Assembly: GCA_040217175.1 (NCBI GenBank)
Contig: JAVJNT010000002.1
Span: 1,434,001-1,498,000 of the forward strand
Source: Phycisphaerales bacterium
GTDB lineage: Bacteria > Planctomycetota > Phycisphaerae > Phycisphaerales > UBA1924
Reading direction: 5' to 3'
DNA length: 64,000 nt
Numbering within the stretch: position 1 is the first letter of the stretch; each line of letters starts with the position of its first letter. The notes below the pieces were generated by a model. The model did no database searches, was not told the DNA's origin, and saw only the letters and a program-made list of their open reading frames with translations. The position numbers were made by a program, and so were the translations under genes. This document shows positions 43,128 through 52,515 of the stretch, piece by piece.

Positions 43128-44428
43128 AGCTGTCCCACCACGCCGGCATGCCGCCCGGGCCGACCGCGGGCGAGACGCCCGCGACGCTCTATCGAAGCGA
43201 AGGCGTGCCGGGCATCGGCGGAGAGCTCAAGCAGCGTGAGGACGACTTCCTCGTCGACGAGCTGCCGCTGTACCAGCCCTCGGGCGAGGGCGAGCACCTG
43301 ATGATGTTCGTCGAGAAGAAGGGGCTGTCGACCTCCTACATGATCGGCATCCTCGCGCGGCACTTCGGCGTGCGGCCGGCCGACGTCGGCTACGCGGGAC
43401 TCAAGGACAAGACGGCCATCACGCGCCAGCACGTGACGGTGCACGTGCCCGGCAAGCGGCCCGAAGACTTCCCCGACCTGCGCGACGACCGCGTGCGCAT
43501 CCTGTGGCTCGACCTGCACGACCGCAAGTTGCGGCGCGGGCACCTGGCGGGCAACGGGTTCTCGATCCGCGTGCGGGGCGTACACCCCCAGGGCGTGCTG
43601 CACGCCCACCGCACGCTGGCAATCCTCGAGAAGAAGGGCATGGCCAACACCGTCGGCGAGCAGCGCTTCGGCCAGTGGAACACGAACCACCGCGTCGGCC
43701 GGGCGATGGTGCTGGGCGAGGCGCAGGAAGCATGCGACCTGCTGCTGGGCCCGACGCCCGACGGGGGGACGGACGAGTCTCGCTCGGCGTACGCGGCCGG
43801 TGACCTGGATGCCGCGCTGACGAAGCTGCCCCACAGCGCCCAGGGCGAGCGACGCGTGCTCGGCGCGCTCGTGCAGGGCAAGTCGCTCGCGCGCGCGATC
43901 GAGCGGCTGGGGCGCACCGAGACGGCCTTCATGGTCAGCGCCCTGCAGAGCGCGATCTTCAACGAGGTGCTCCGCGAGCGCATGCGGCAGGGCACGCTCG
44001 ACACGCTGATGGAGGGCGACGTCGCCGTCGTGCACGAGGCGGGTCGGACGACCTTCGTCGTGAGCGCCGAGGAGGCAGATAGCCAGGAGCTCAAGGATCG
44101 CTTGGAGCGGCTGGAGATCAGCCCGACGGGCCCGCTGTGGGGGCCTTCGATGCGGCTCGCTTCGGGCGAGCCGGCCCGCATCGAGCGGCAGGCGCTCGAG
44201 CGGTTCGGTCTCTCGCCCGAGCACCTGGAGCGCTTCGCCAAGCGTCACCGCGGCTCGATGGACGGCGACCGCCGGCCGCTGCGTGTGCCGTTGCGGTACC
44301 CGCAGGTCGAGGGCGGGGCCGACGCGCACGGCACGTACGTGCGATGTGGGTTCGAACTCCCGCGGGGCAGCTTCGCGACCGAAGCGATGGCCGAGGTCAT
44401 GAAGCCCGACCAAGCGAAGGGCTCGTGA
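43124..44428 (+). CDS. truD: tRNA pseudouridine(13) synthase TruD
   Basis: 434 residues. Seen: REDDFLVDELPLYQPSGEGE, GLSTSYMIGILARHFGVRPA, the catalytic motif GYAGLKDKTAITRQHVTVHV (Asp near residue 94), NGFSIRVRGV, ANTVGEQRFGQWNTNHRVGR, FMVSALQSAIFNEVLRERM in the TRUD insertion, and RPLRVPLRYPQVEGG. It converts U13 of tRNA-Glu to pseudouridine. The start is TTG 43124, overlapping the previous stop (TTGA); ATG 43148 is an alternative. It is also coupled downstream to a HAD hydrolase gene by a GTGA overlap. Confidence 0.93.
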   Translation: MKLSHHAGMPPGPTAGETPATLYRSEGVPGIGGELKQREDDFLVDELPLYQPSGEGEHLMMFVEKKGLSTSYMIGILARHFGVRPADVGYAGLKDKTAITRQHVTVHVPGKRPEDFPDLRDDRVRILWLDLHDRKLRRGHLAGNGFSIRVRGVHPQGVLHAHRTLAILEKKGMANTVGEQRFGQWNTNHRVGRAMVLGEAQEACDLLLGPTPDGGTDESRSAYAAGDLDAALTKLPHSAQGERRVLGALVQGKSLARAIERLGRTETAFMVSALQSAIFNEVLRERMRQGTLDTLMEGDVAVVHEAGRTTFVVSAEEADSQELKDRLERLEISPTGPLWGPSMRLASGEPARIERQALERFGLSPEHLERFAKRHRGSMDGDRRPLRVPLRYPQVEGGADAHGTYVRCGFELPRGSFATEAMAEVMKPDQAKGS

Positions 44429-45060
44429 GCATTGATCGACCCGAGTCGGTCCGCGTGGTCTGCCTCGACTGGGGCGGCGTGTTGCTGCGCATCTGCAACG
44501 GGTGGGAAGAGGCCTGCGTCGCGGCGGGGCTGCCGCTTCCCGAGGCACCGGTCGGCGACGGCGTGCGCGCCGAGCGGCGGAAGCTGGCCGAGGCGTACCA
44601 GCTCGGGCACCTGTCTTGCGAGGCCTACTTCCCGGCGGTGGCCGCGCTCTCGCCGGGGTACTCGGCCGACGACATTCAGCGGCTGCACGACGCGTGGTTG
44701 CTCCACGAGTACGAGGGGGCGCAGGAGCTGGCGGAGGAACTGGCTTGCCATGCGACGCTGACGAGCGCGCTGCTAAGCAACACCAATGCCCGGCACTGGA
44801 TGCGTCGCGGCGAGTTCGCCGCCGCTGGCACGCTCGAGCACCAGCTCGCCAGCCACGAGCACCGCGCGGCCAAGCCCGATGCCGGGTTCTATGGAGCGCT
44901 CGAGCGAGCGGTGGGGGCGTCGGGTCCCGAGATCGCGTTCTTCGATGATCTCGAGGCAAACGTTGCGGCCGCCCGGGCGATGGGCTGGCAGGCCGTGCGC
45001 GTCGACCCGAATGGCGACACGATCTCGCAGGTGCGGGCAGCGCTCGCGGGCGTGCTGTAG
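44425..45060 (+). CDS. HAD-superfamily hydrolase
   Basis: 211 residues. Motif I is VVCLDWGGVLLRI, with Trp-Gly in place of the second Asp of DxDGT, as in some haloacid-dehalogenase relatives of the YihX/Epoxide-hydrolase N-terminal type. Motif II is LLSNTNARHW, motif III Lys in HRAAKPDAGFYGALE, and motif IV FFDDLEANVAAARAMGWQAV. The second motif I Asp is usually needed for phosphatase activity, so the substrate may be unusual. Start GTG overlaps the truD stop. The gene ends the three-gene operon. Confidence 0.82.
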   Translation: MSIDRPESVRVVCLDWGGVLLRICNGWEEACVAAGLPLPEAPVGDGVRAERRKLAEAYQLGHLSCEAYFPAVAALSPGYSADDIQRLHDAWLLHEYEGAQELAEELACHATLTSALLSNTNARHWMRRGEFAAAGTLEHQLASHEHRAAKPDAGFYGALERAVGASGPEIAFFDDLEANVAAARAMGWQAVRVDPNGDTISQVRAALAGVL

Positions 45061-45066
45061 CCAACG

Positions 45067-45098
45067 AAAAAAGAGCCGCGTGCTCTCGCACGCGGCTC
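45067..45098 (-). terminator. Rho-independent terminator of the glutamate dehydrogenase gene
   Basis: On the minus strand a perfect 11-bp stem (45088-45098 with 45073-45083, four-base loop) is followed by six T (A6 on plus at 45067-45072), 21 bases after the stop. The plus strand lacks a T run, so it works mainly in the minus direction. Confidence 0.85.
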
Positions 45099-45118
45099 GG
45101 TTCGGATTCGATCGTAGC

Positions 45119-46510
45119 TTACGGGAAAATGCCGCGGGTCTTATAGACCCGGCCGATGTGATCGAGGGCGGCCAGGTAGGCGGCGGTCCGCATGTCGCAC
45201 TCGTAGCGCTGGCGGGCCAGCAGCGTGCGGCGGGCCGACATGCACATGACCTTGTTGAGCTCGCGGTCGACCGTCTCGACGTCCCAGATCTGGCAGGCTT
45301 TGTTCTGGACCCACTCAAAGTAGGACACGGTCACACCGCCGGCGTTGCACAGGATGGCGGGGAGCACCTCGATGCCGCGGCGCTGCAGCACGCGGTCGGC
45401 GGCGGGGGTACACGGGGCGTTGGCACCCTCGGCCACCACGCGGCACTGGAGCATCTCGGCCTCTTGCGGGCCGATCATCTGCTCGAGGGCGGCGGGGATG
45501 AACGCGTCGACGGGCGTGCTGTAGAAGTCTTCCTTCGAGATCGCGTCGGCGCCCTTGCCGTCCTTGCCGCTCTGGGTGGCGGCCTTGGACTTCTCGAAGC
45601 CGGCGATGCCGTAGTGCTCGTAGCTGTACTCGCTGAGTGCGTGGGCGTCGATGCCGGTGTCGCAGCGCAGGGCGCCCGAGTGGTCCATGACGGCGATGAG
45701 CGTGGCGCCCATGTCCTGGAGGATGCGGGCGGCCCACGAGCCCACGTTGCCGAAGCCCAGGATGCTGAACCGCAGGCCCTCGATGGGGATCTTGATCTGC
45801 GGGAGGATCTCGGCCATGACGTCGGCGACGCCCTGGCCGGTGGCCTTCTCGCGTCCGACCGAGCCGCCGACTTCGACGGGCTTGCCGGTGACGACGCGCA
45901 TGCCGTCGTAGGCGCTCTTGCTGTTGGACATCTGGTACGTGTCGGCGATCCAGGCCATGTGCTGGGCATTGGTTCCGACGTCCGGGGCGGGGATGTCGTA
46001 GTCCGGCCCGATGTCGTTCATGATGGCGCTGGTGAAGCGGCGGGTTACGCGCTCCATCTCGTCGGGGCTCAGCTTGCGGGGGTCGACCTTGACGCCGCCC
46101 TTGCCGCCGCCCAGGGGCAGGCGGGCCAGCGAGCACTTCATGGTCATGAGCAGCGCGAGCGCCTTGACGTCATCGAGGTGGACGTCGGGGTGGAATCGCA
46201 GGCCGCCCTTGAAGGGGCCTAGCGCGTTGTTGTGCTGGACGCGATAGCCCTTGAAGAGGTGGTGGTGCCCGTCGTCGAGGCGGACGGGGAAGTGCACCAT
46301 GATCTCGTTCTTGGGCTGGGCCAGGATGATCTTGACGCGGTGCTGGAGGTCGAGCATGTCGGCGGCGTGCAGCATGCTGCCGACCGTCTGCGTGTACAGG
46401 TTGTTGGGATCCTTGGGAAACCCAAGCTCGTCGAACACCGGGTTGCGGTTCTCCTCGTCCAGGGCGGGAGCCCCCGCGGAGCCTTGGGTCTGCGTCGCGA
46501 TCGTTGTCAT
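45119..46510 (-). CDS. gdh: Glutamate/amino acid dehydrogenase (Glu/Leu/Phe/Val family)
   Basis: 463 residues. Seen: MVHFPVRLDDGHHHLFKGYR, GPFKGGLRFHPDVHLDDVKA, ARLPLGGGKGGVKVDPRKLS with the catalytic Lys, IPAPDVGTNAQHMAWIADTY, the Rossmann domain GLRFSILGFGNVGSWAARI, and EGANAPCTPAADRVLQRRGI. This is the catabolic type of glutamate dehydrogenase linking glutamate and 2-oxoglutarate. The frame is open to 46708, but the family start is ATG 46510 (MTTIATQTQG). A 30-residue insertion-like segment (FEKSKAATQSGKDGKGADAI) lies in the nucleotide-binding half. Divergent from rpsA across a 617-base gap. Confidence 0.92.
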   Translation of the reverse strand: MTTIATQTQGSAGAPALDEENRNPVFDELGFPKDPNNLYTQTVGSMLHAADMLDLQHRVKIILAQPKNEIMVHFPVRLDDGHHHLFKGYRVQHNNALGPFKGGLRFHPDVHLDDVKALALLMTMKCSLARLPLGGGKGGVKVDPRKLSPDEMERVTRRFTSAIMNDIGPDYDIPAPDVGTNAQHMAWIADTYQMSNSKSAYDGMRVVTGKPVEVGGSVGREKATGQGVADVMAEILPQIKIPIEGLRFSILGFGNVGSWAARILQDMGATLIAVMDHSGALRCDTGIDAHALSEYSYEHYGIAGFEKSKAATQSGKDGKGADAISKEDFYSTPVDAFIPAALEQMIGPQEAEMLQCRVVAEGANAPCTPAADRVLQRRGIEVLPAILCNAGGVTVSYFEWVQNKACQIWDVETVDRELNKVMCMSARRTLLARQRYECDMRTAAYLAALDHIGRVYKTRGIFP

Positions 46511-47127
46511 TGCTGCGGCTGCCTCACGGTGAAATCGGCGGTTCCATCCGGTGCTGGGGTCCGCCAACCCCGACGGCCGCAGGATCGGTTCCCGCGGCCC
46601 GTTTCTATCTGCCACGCTACGAACGAACGGCCATTCCGTTCGTTCGCGTGCCTCCATCTCCCTTGCATATCGGCCGATTCCGCCCGGCACTGGCAAGGCC
46701 CCAGCCATCGCGGGCGGCGTGCCGGCTGGGGTCTTCCCGCCGGCCGCGGCCCGAGCGTCGAGCTGAGCCGTAAGGCTAGCCGGAAGGGGGCGAAAAAGCG
46801 CTCTCGGAAGGCGGCATTATCGGAGTGGTCGGGGCCCGGCGGGCGCGGTTTTCTGCGGCTGCATCCGGCCGGCGTCCGAACGAAGATGGGGAGCCTGCCC
46901 ATGGGGCCGGCGCCTAGTATCCTGTTCCGTTCCGCCGGTCCGGATGTCGTACGCAGGCGTTGTGGTGGCGCCCCGGAACCCAGAACGAGCCAAGAGCCGC
47001 CCTCGGGCGGGCCGACTCGAGCGATTCGCCCGCGGGGCGTGCGAGCCGGTACGGCGGCGTGTCGATTGATCGCGGGGCCCGGCGGCCCGAGATCGACGAG
47101 CACGACCGACTTGAGAGACGCAACTTT
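46511..47127. other. Long intergenic region between gdh and rpsA
   Basis: 617 bases without a supportable gene on either strand; open frames here are edges of shadow frames. It holds the perfect inverted repeat at 46620-46646 and a TATCCT hexamer at 46918-46923 with a weak -35, a possible rpsA promoter with a leader of about 200 nt. Both regulatory readings are tentative. Confidence 0.5.
46620..46646. repeat. Perfect 11-bp inverted repeat, possible operator or hairpin
   Basis: CGAACGAACGG (46620-46630), CCATT loop, CCGTTCGTTCG (46636-46646). It lies 110 bases upstream of the gdh start and could be a dimeric repressor site or an mRNA hairpin. No T run follows, so it is not a terminator. Confidence 0.6.
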
Positions 47128-48864
47128 ATGGTGGACGAAACCCTGATCGCATCGCTTGGCCTGGAAGACAGCGAGGCCGAAGCGATGGTCCGTGAAGCGC
47201 TGGGCGAAGCGGTCGCCAGCGGCGACATGGACAACCTGCTGGACAACCAGATCTCCGACCTCGAGCCGGGCAAGATCATCAAGGGCAAGGTTATTGGCTT
47301 TGCCGGCGATGACGTCGTGGTGGAAGTCGGGCTCAAGAGCGAGGGCCTGGTGCCCCGCGAGGAGTTCGACGAAGAGCCCAAGATCGGCGAGACGGTCGAC
47401 GTGCTGCTGCGGAGCCTGGAGGGCTCCAGCGGCGTGGTCGAGGTGTCCAAGCGCCAGGCCGATCGCCAGATCGCCTGGAACCGCATCGTCGACAACACCA
47501 AGGAAGACGACATAGTCGAGGGCAAGGTCGTCAAGCAGATCAAGGGCGGCCTCTTGGTGGACATCGGCGTGCCGGTGTTCCTGCCGGCCAGCCAGGTCGA
47601 TGTCCGCCGTCCGCACGACGTGCGCGACTTCGTGGGCCGTTCGGTCCGCGCGATGGTGCTGAAGATCGACACCGAGCGTCGCAACATCGTCATCAGCCGA
47701 CGCCGCCTCATCGAGCAGGAACGCGACGCGGCCAAGAAGCGCCTGCTCGAGACGCTCGCCGAGGGCCAGATCGTCAAGGGCCAGGTCAAGAACCTGGCGG
47801 ACTTCGGCGCCTTCATCGACCTCGGCGGCATCGACGGCCTGCTGCACATCACCGACATGAGCTGGAGCCGGGTGAACCACCCCAGCGAGATGCTCAAGGT
47901 CGACGAGGAAGTCGAGGTCAAGGTCCTCTCCATCGATATGCAGAAGGAGAAGATCGCCCTGGGCCTCAAGCAGAAGGACCCCAGCCCCTGGGAGGCCATC
48001 GAGGCCAAGTACCCCGTGGGCAGCCGCATCGCCGGCGAGGTGGTCAACATCATGTCCTACGGCGCCTTCGTGCGTCTGGAGGACGGCATCGAGGGCCTGG
48101 TCCACATCTCCGAGATGAGCTGGACGCGCCGCGTGAACCACCCCAGCGAGGTGGTCAGCGTGGGCGAGCCGGTCGACGTCGTCGTCCTGGACATCGACAA
48201 GAACAAGCAGGAGATCAGCCTCGGCATGAAGCAGACCGAGGTGAACCCCTGGGAGTTGGTGGCCGAGAAGTATCCTCCCGGCACCATCATCGAGGGCTCG
48301 GTGCGGAACCTGGCCAACTACGGCGCGTTCATCGAGATCGAGCCGGGCATCGACGGCCTGCTGCACGTCAGCGACATGAGCTGGACCAAGAAGGTCACCC
48401 ACCCCAACGAGATCGTCGCCAAGGGCGACATGGTCAAGTGCGTGGTGCTCGACGTCGACCAGGAGAAGCAACGCATCAGCCTGGGCGTCAAGCAGCTCAC
48501 CGAGGATCCGTGGCTCAACGCCATTCCCGGCGCCTACCAGCCCGGCATGGTCGTCCGTGGCACGGTCACCAAGATCACCAACTTCGGCGTGTTCGTCGAG
48601 CTCGAGGACGATCTCGAGGGACTGCTGCACATCTCCGAGCTGGCCGACCACAAGGTCGAGGACCCGCAAGAGGTCGTCAAGGCCGGCGACGAGGTCGACG
48701 TCAAGATCCTGCGCGTGGACATCAGCGATCGCAAGATCGGCCTGAGCCTCAAGCGTGCCCAGTGGGGCGACGCCGGCGACGGCTCCTACTCGGCCGATGC
48801 CAGCCCGCAGCGCGGCGGCATGGACGACCACGACGCGATGGGAACCAACAAGATCGAGTTCTGA
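47128..48864 (+). CDS. rpsA: 30S ribosomal protein S1
   Basis: 578 residues with six S1 repeats. Seen: GKIIKGKVIGFAGDDVVVEV, KGGLLVDIGVPVFLPASQVD, KGQVKNLADFGAFIDLGGID, GEVVNIMSYGAFVRLEDGIE, GSVRNLANYGAFIEIEPGID and GTVTKITNFGVFVELEDDLE, each followed by a G(L)LHIS-type block. S1 binds the 5' part of mRNAs and helps place them on the ribosome. The frame is open to 46960; ATG 47128 (MVDETLIASLG) is the family-typical start, with only a weak purine run upstream. A strong terminator follows. Confidence 0.94.
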   Translation: MVDETLIASLGLEDSEAEAMVREALGEAVASGDMDNLLDNQISDLEPGKIIKGKVIGFAGDDVVVEVGLKSEGLVPREEFDEEPKIGETVDVLLRSLEGSSGVVEVSKRQADRQIAWNRIVDNTKEDDIVEGKVVKQIKGGLLVDIGVPVFLPASQVDVRRPHDVRDFVGRSVRAMVLKIDTERRNIVISRRRLIEQERDAAKKRLLETLAEGQIVKGQVKNLADFGAFIDLGGIDGLLHITDMSWSRVNHPSEMLKVDEEVEVKVLSIDMQKEKIALGLKQKDPSPWEAIEAKYPVGSRIAGEVVNIMSYGAFVRLEDGIEGLVHISEMSWTRRVNHPSEVVSVGEPVDVVVLDIDKNKQEISLGMKQTEVNPWELVAEKYPPGTIIEGSVRNLANYGAFIEIEPGIDGLLHVSDMSWTKKVTHPNEIVAKGDMVKCVVLDVDQEKQRISLGVKQLTEDPWLNAIPGAYQPGMVVRGTVTKITNFGVFVELEDDLEGLLHISELADHKVEDPQEVVKAGDEVDVKILRVDISDRKIGLSLKRAQWGDAGDGSYSADASPQRGGMDDHDAMGTNKIEF

Positions 48865-48895
48865 TCTCGTAGGAGCTCATCAGGAACGCAACGAA

Positions 48896-48919
48896 GCCCG
48901 GGCGCGAGCCCGGGTTTTT
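48896..48919 (+). terminator. Rho-independent terminator of rpsA
   Basis: CCCGGGC (48897-48903), GCGA loop, GCCCGGG (48908-48914), then five T. Confidence 0.9.
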
Positions 48920-48976
48920 CATTGTGCGCAGTATGGCAGGTCCACGGTTCTGGCCGCAGCCAGCACCGCTTCTTGC

Positions 48977-49057
48977 TTACATCAGGGCGATGAAGCTGAG
49001 GACCGTAAGGAGCATGACCCGCTTGCCGTTGTCGGAGACCTTAAGGACGCTCTTCAT
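48977..49057 (-). CDS. Possible 26-residue membrane microprotein
   Basis: ATG at 49057 opens a short frame with a basic N terminus (MKSVLKVSDNGKR) and a hydrophobic C-terminal helix (VMLLTVLSFIALM) before TAA. GAAAGG lies about ten bases upstream, and a TTGGCA/TATCTT pair with a 15-bp gap is seen further up on the same strand. The remaining bases to the MarR gene (49058-49316) hold no other gene. The size makes chance a real possibility; conservation would decide. Confidence 0.35.
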   Translation of the reverse strand: MKSVLKVSDNGKRVMLLTVLSFIALM

Positions 49058-49316
49058 GGTTTTCGGCCTTTCTGCTCTTGTCGCCGGCCCGCACCCGGGA
49101 CGGTTCGAAGATAGACCTTCAACCCCGGTGCCAAGGGTGCCAGAGCGGCCATAACCGCGTGCCGGACGTGCCGCGGGCACCGGATTCGGGCTTATCAGAC
49201 GAGCGATGGTGCTTCGCGGCAACGCCCCAGATCAACACGTTGCACGTCGCCCACATCCGCGGCGAGCGAGCCGGAACATATTTGCATCTGCATCGATTCA
49301 TCCGATAGAGGCTCCG

Positions 49317-49769
49317 ATGACCACGCCGACCCCCGAGCAAGACCGAGAACTGGCCGACACCTTCACCGGGTGCCTGGCCTCGGCGATTCGCCAGGCCGAC
49401 CGGCTAGTGGCGTCGGTCTTCGACGAGCGGCTGCGCGCCGTCGGGCTCCGTGGCACCCAGATGTCGCTGCTGGGCATGATCGCCAAGCTCGGCCGTCCCA
49501 GCCAGAGCGAACTCGCCGAGGCGACGTACACCGACGCGACCACGCTCAGCCGGAACCTGGACCGCCTGGTCGAACGCGGGCTGGCCGAGCGAACCGAGTG
49601 CGACCAGGACAAGCGGGTGCGACGGTACTCGCTGACCGACGACGGGCGGGCGTTGCTCGTCGACGCGCTACCGCACTGGAGGGCAGCGCAGCAAGAAGTA
49701 TCGGAACGTCTGGGTGGAGACGCGTGCGAGCTGCTGCGACAGCTGACGGCTTCGCTCGCGAACAGCTAG
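49317..49769 (+). CDS. MarR-family transcriptional regulator
   Basis: 150 residues. A winged helix-turn-helix is visible: RGTQMSLLGMIAKLGRPSQS, ELAEATYTDATTLSRNLDRL (recognition helix), then the wing ERTECDQDKRVRRYSLTDDG. Flanking helices form the dimer interface. MarR proteins usually repress nearby genes and release on binding small aromatics. The start is ATG 49317; GATAGA at 49304-49309, 16 bases after TTGCAT, may be its promoter. No target gene in the same operon: the next gene is convergent. Confidence 0.85.
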   Translation: MTTPTPEQDRELADTFTGCLASAIRQADRLVASVFDERLRAVGLRGTQMSLLGMIAKLGRPSQSELAEATYTDATTLSRNLDRLVERGLAERTECDQDKRVRRYSLTDDGRALLVDALPHWRAAQQEVSERLGGDACELLRQLTASLANS

Positions 49770-49772
49770 GGC

Positions 49773-50567
49773 TTACTCGCAGCCGCGATCGAACGCCGTC
49801 TGGAACGCAAGGAAATCGAAGATGGTCAAAGACCCGTCGCCGTCGAAGTCGGCGGTGGGGTCGCCCGCGTCGAAGAGGTTCTGGAACATCAGGAAGTCGA
49901 AGATGGTCAGGGCGCCGTCTTCGTCGAGATCGGCGATGCAGTCGAGGCCGACCGTTCCGTAGAGCTCGAAGGCCCACTCCTTGCGCGTCGGATGGAAGAC
50001 GGTCATGGGCTGCCACGGGTCGAGCACGTCGCCACCCTCGGTCACCGAGAAGTTCCACAAAGCGGTGGCGTTGCCGTTGGTCCACTCGGGGTGGAGCGGG
50101 GCGTTGACGGGCTTGCCGGCGCCCGGAGCGCAGTGCGTGCGGAAGGCCAGGAAGTAGCAGCCCTCTTCGAGTTGCACGTCGACCGTAATCGAATTGCGAT
50201 AGATGGTGCCGAAGGTGGAACTCACCAGCCCGCTGGGCTCGACCGTGATGGTCGCGTCGGCCTCGCCGACGATGAGGTCGCCCGGCCCGCCGGTGCCGTC
50301 GTCGAATACGTAGAGGTACCAGTCGCCGCCCAGGATGACCGGCGGGTCGATCCATACCGAGTAGAAGACGATCTCCGTGATCCTCGTAGTGGTGGCCCAT
50401 CCGATCTGGAAGTCGTCGGCGGCGATCCGCAGCGAGTCGGGCATGCGAACCGCGCTGGACGCGAAGCCCGTGGCCTCGAGTGCGGCGTCGCCCTCGTGGT
50501 TGATCCAGAGGGCGTCCTGGGCGAAGGCGGGGGTGCAAAGCAACGCGGCGGCGAGGGTGGTACGCAT
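49773..50567 (-). CDS. Secreted protein with GC-type dockerin-like C-terminus
   Basis: 264 residues: signal peptide ([17 protein letters not shown]), a domain of about 190 residues with [40 protein letters not shown] and [16 protein letters not shown], then two calcium-loop units ([40 protein letters not shown]) and the end DRGCE. The start is ATG 50567 after AGGAG. The N-terminal domain looks like a jelly-roll or fibronectin-like module; I cannot name it. It is the third protein of this type in the window. Confidence 0.78.
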   Translation of the reverse strand: MRTTLAAALLCTPAFAQDALWINHEGDAALEATGFASSAVRMPDSLRIAADDFQIGWATTTRITEIVFYSVWIDPPVILGGDWYLYVFDDGTGGPGDLIVGEADATITVEPSGLVSSTFGTIYRNSITVDVQLEEGCYFLAFRTHCAPGAGKPVNAPLHPEWTNGNATALWNFSVTEGGDVLDPWQPMTVFHPTRKEWAFELYGTVGLDCIADLDEDGALTIFDFLMFQNLFDAGDPTADFDGDGSLTIFDFLAFQTAFDRGCE

Positions 50568-50763
50568 CTTGAAAGCTTCTCCTGGATGGACCGCATGGAT
50601 TACGTCCGAACGACGAGCGTTGTTGCGTCTGGAAAAGCCCCATCGCGCAGGTCGCGCGCTTTGGGCGTTTCGCCCCCCGGACGTATACTTCAAGGCCGAA
50701 TCACGCACACCACTGGCAGCCGGGCCCGCCTGCCCCATGCCCCCTCGGGCCCAGGAGACGACC

Positions 50764-52494
50764 ATGACCACCGCCAACACCAGCATCACGGGCTCGGGCC
50801 TGAACGCCGACGGCACGCCGGCCGGCGTCGATCCGGTGGCCGTCACCATCTCGGGCATCGTGCTCGACGAGAAGTACGGGCCCGATAATCTCCCGGCGTC
50901 GCTGCAGAACTTCGATCGCGACATCGCCGAGCCGGGCTCGTACCCGTACACGCGCGGGCTGTACCCGCAGGGCTATCGCAGCCGGCTGTGGACGATGCGG
51001 CAGTTCGCCGGCTTCGGCTCGGCCGACGACACCAACCGGCGCTTCAAGTACCTGCTACAGGCCGGCAAAACGACCAAGACCAAGGCCAACACCGGGCTGT
51101 CGACCGCGTTCGACCTCCCCACGCTGATGGGCCGCGACAGCGATGACCCGCTCAGCGTCGGCGAGGTCGGCAAGTGCGGCGTGGCGATCGACACCATCGA
51201 GGACATGCACCGGCTGTACGCCGACATCCCGATCGACCAGGTCACGGTCAGCCAGACGATCAACGGGCCGGCGTGCGTCATCTGGGCCATGTACCTGGCG
51301 ATGGCCAAGCAGCGCGGCTTCGATATTGCTGACTTGGGCGGCACGCTCCAGAACGACATCCTGAAGGAGTTCCACGCCCAGAACGAGTTCATCTATCCGC
51401 CCGAGCCGAGCGTGAAGCTGGTCGTCGACACGATCGAGTTCCAGGCCCAGCACATGCCCAAGTGGAATTCGGTGAGCATCAGCGGCTACCACATCCGCGA
51501 AGCCGGCAGCACCGGCCCGCAGGAGTTGGCCTTCACGCTGCGCGACGGCATGGAGTACGTCGAGGCGTGCCTCCTGCGCGGGCTGGACATCGACAAGTTC
51601 GGGCCTCGGCTCTCGTTCTTCTTCAACAGCCACAACGAGTTCTTCGAGGAGGTCTGCAAGCTGCGCGCGGCACGGCGCATCTGGGCCCGCATGATGCGCG
51701 AGCGCTACGGCGCGCAGAGCGAGCGGAGCTGGTTCATGAAGACGCACGTGCAGACGGCCGGCTGCAGCCTGACCGAGCAGCAGCCGCTGAACAACATCGT
51801 CCGCGTGGCCTACCAGGCCATGGCCGGCGTGCTGGGCGGCTGCCAGAGCCTGCACACCGACAGCATGGACGAGACGCTGGGCCTGCCCACCGAGCAGGCC
51901 GTCACCGTCGCGCTGCGCACGCAGCAGATCCTGGCCCACGAGACCGGCGTGACGCGAACGGTTGATCCCTTGGGTGGCAGCTACTTCGTCGAGGCGCTCA
52001 CCGACGAGGTCGAGGAGCAGGCGCTCAATTACATCGGCGAGATCGACGAGATGGGCGGCGGCATCTGGAAGGGCCAGGACGGCGGCAAGCCGACCGGCGG
52101 CTACGGCGGCGTCGTCGAGGGCATCCACCAGGGCTACTTCCGCCGCAAGATCGCCGAGGCGAGTTACCGCTTCAGCGAGGAGTGCGAGGCCCACGATCGC
52201 ATCATCGTCGGCGTCAACGAGTACGTCGAAGACAACGAGGACCGACCGATCGACATCCTGCAGATCGGCCCGGAGGTCGAGGAGACCCAGCTCGAGCGTT
52301 TGACGGCGTTCAAGGCCAACCGCAACGCCGACGAGACCAAGCGCGCCCTCGACGCCATCCGCACGGCCTGCCAGAAGGGCGAGAACGTCATGCCCCACCT
52401 CATCGACGGCGCCCTGGCCAACGCCACGCTGGGCGAGATGGTGCAGGCAATGGCGGATATCTACGGGCGGTATGCGGGCGGGCCGGAGTGGTAA
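50764..52494 (+). CDS. B12-dependent acyl-CoA mutase large subunit (isobutyryl-CoA mutase type)
   Basis: 576 residues, the barrel subunit only; the B12-binding domain must be on a separate chain not encoded here. Seen: [92 protein letters not shown] and [19 protein letters not shown]. The positions that fix the substrate are Phe81 (RQFAGFG; Tyr89 in methylmalonyl-CoA mutase) and Gln206 (KEFHAQ; Arg207 in that enzyme). Phe and Gln are the isobutyryl-CoA mutase pair. A six-residue insertion (KTTKTKAN region) precedes TGLSTAFD. General annotation would be methylmalonyl-CoA mutase family. Confidence 0.88.
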   Translation: MTTANTSITGSGLNADGTPAGVDPVAVTISGIVLDEKYGPDNLPASLQNFDRDIAEPGSYPYTRGLYPQGYRSRLWTMRQFAGFGSADDTNRRFKYLLQAGKTTKTKANTGLSTAFDLPTLMGRDSDDPLSVGEVGKCGVAIDTIEDMHRLYADIPIDQVTVSQTINGPACVIWAMYLAMAKQRGFDIADLGGTLQNDILKEFHAQNEFIYPPEPSVKLVVDTIEFQAQHMPKWNSVSISGYHIREAGSTGPQELAFTLRDGMEYVEACLLRGLDIDKFGPRLSFFFNSHNEFFEEVCKLRAARRIWARMMRERYGAQSERSWFMKTHVQTAGCSLTEQQPLNNIVRVAYQAMAGVLGGCQSLHTDSMDETLGLPTEQAVTVALRTQQILAHETGVTRTVDPLGGSYFVEALTDEVEEQALNYIGEIDEMGGGIWKGQDGGKPTGGYGGVVEGIHQGYFRRKIAEASYRFSEECEAHDRIIVGVNEYVEDNEDRPIDILQIGPEVEETQLERLTAFKANRNADETKRALDAIRTACQKGENVMPHLIDGALANATLGEMVQAMADIYGRYAGGPEW

Positions 52495-52515
52495 TGAGCC
52501 ATGGGGGAGAGTGGC

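Noticed and set aside
43010-45091. 693-codon minus-strand frame opposite truD and the HAD gene
   Set aside because: Arg/Ala/Pro-rich shadow of well-identified genes; no family signature.
46507-48831. 774-codon open frame on the minus strand opposite rpsA
   Set aside because: It runs antisense to the S1 repeats, has no recognisable domain and repeats an Asp/Val/Leu-rich pattern that mirrors the S1 coding strand. High GC removes stops in such shadow frames.
50764-52494. Plain methylmalonyl-CoA mutase call, tied to the methylisocitrate lyase gene as a propionate module
   Set aside because: The substrate residues are Phe/Gln instead of Tyr/Arg, and prpB lies 50 kb away.
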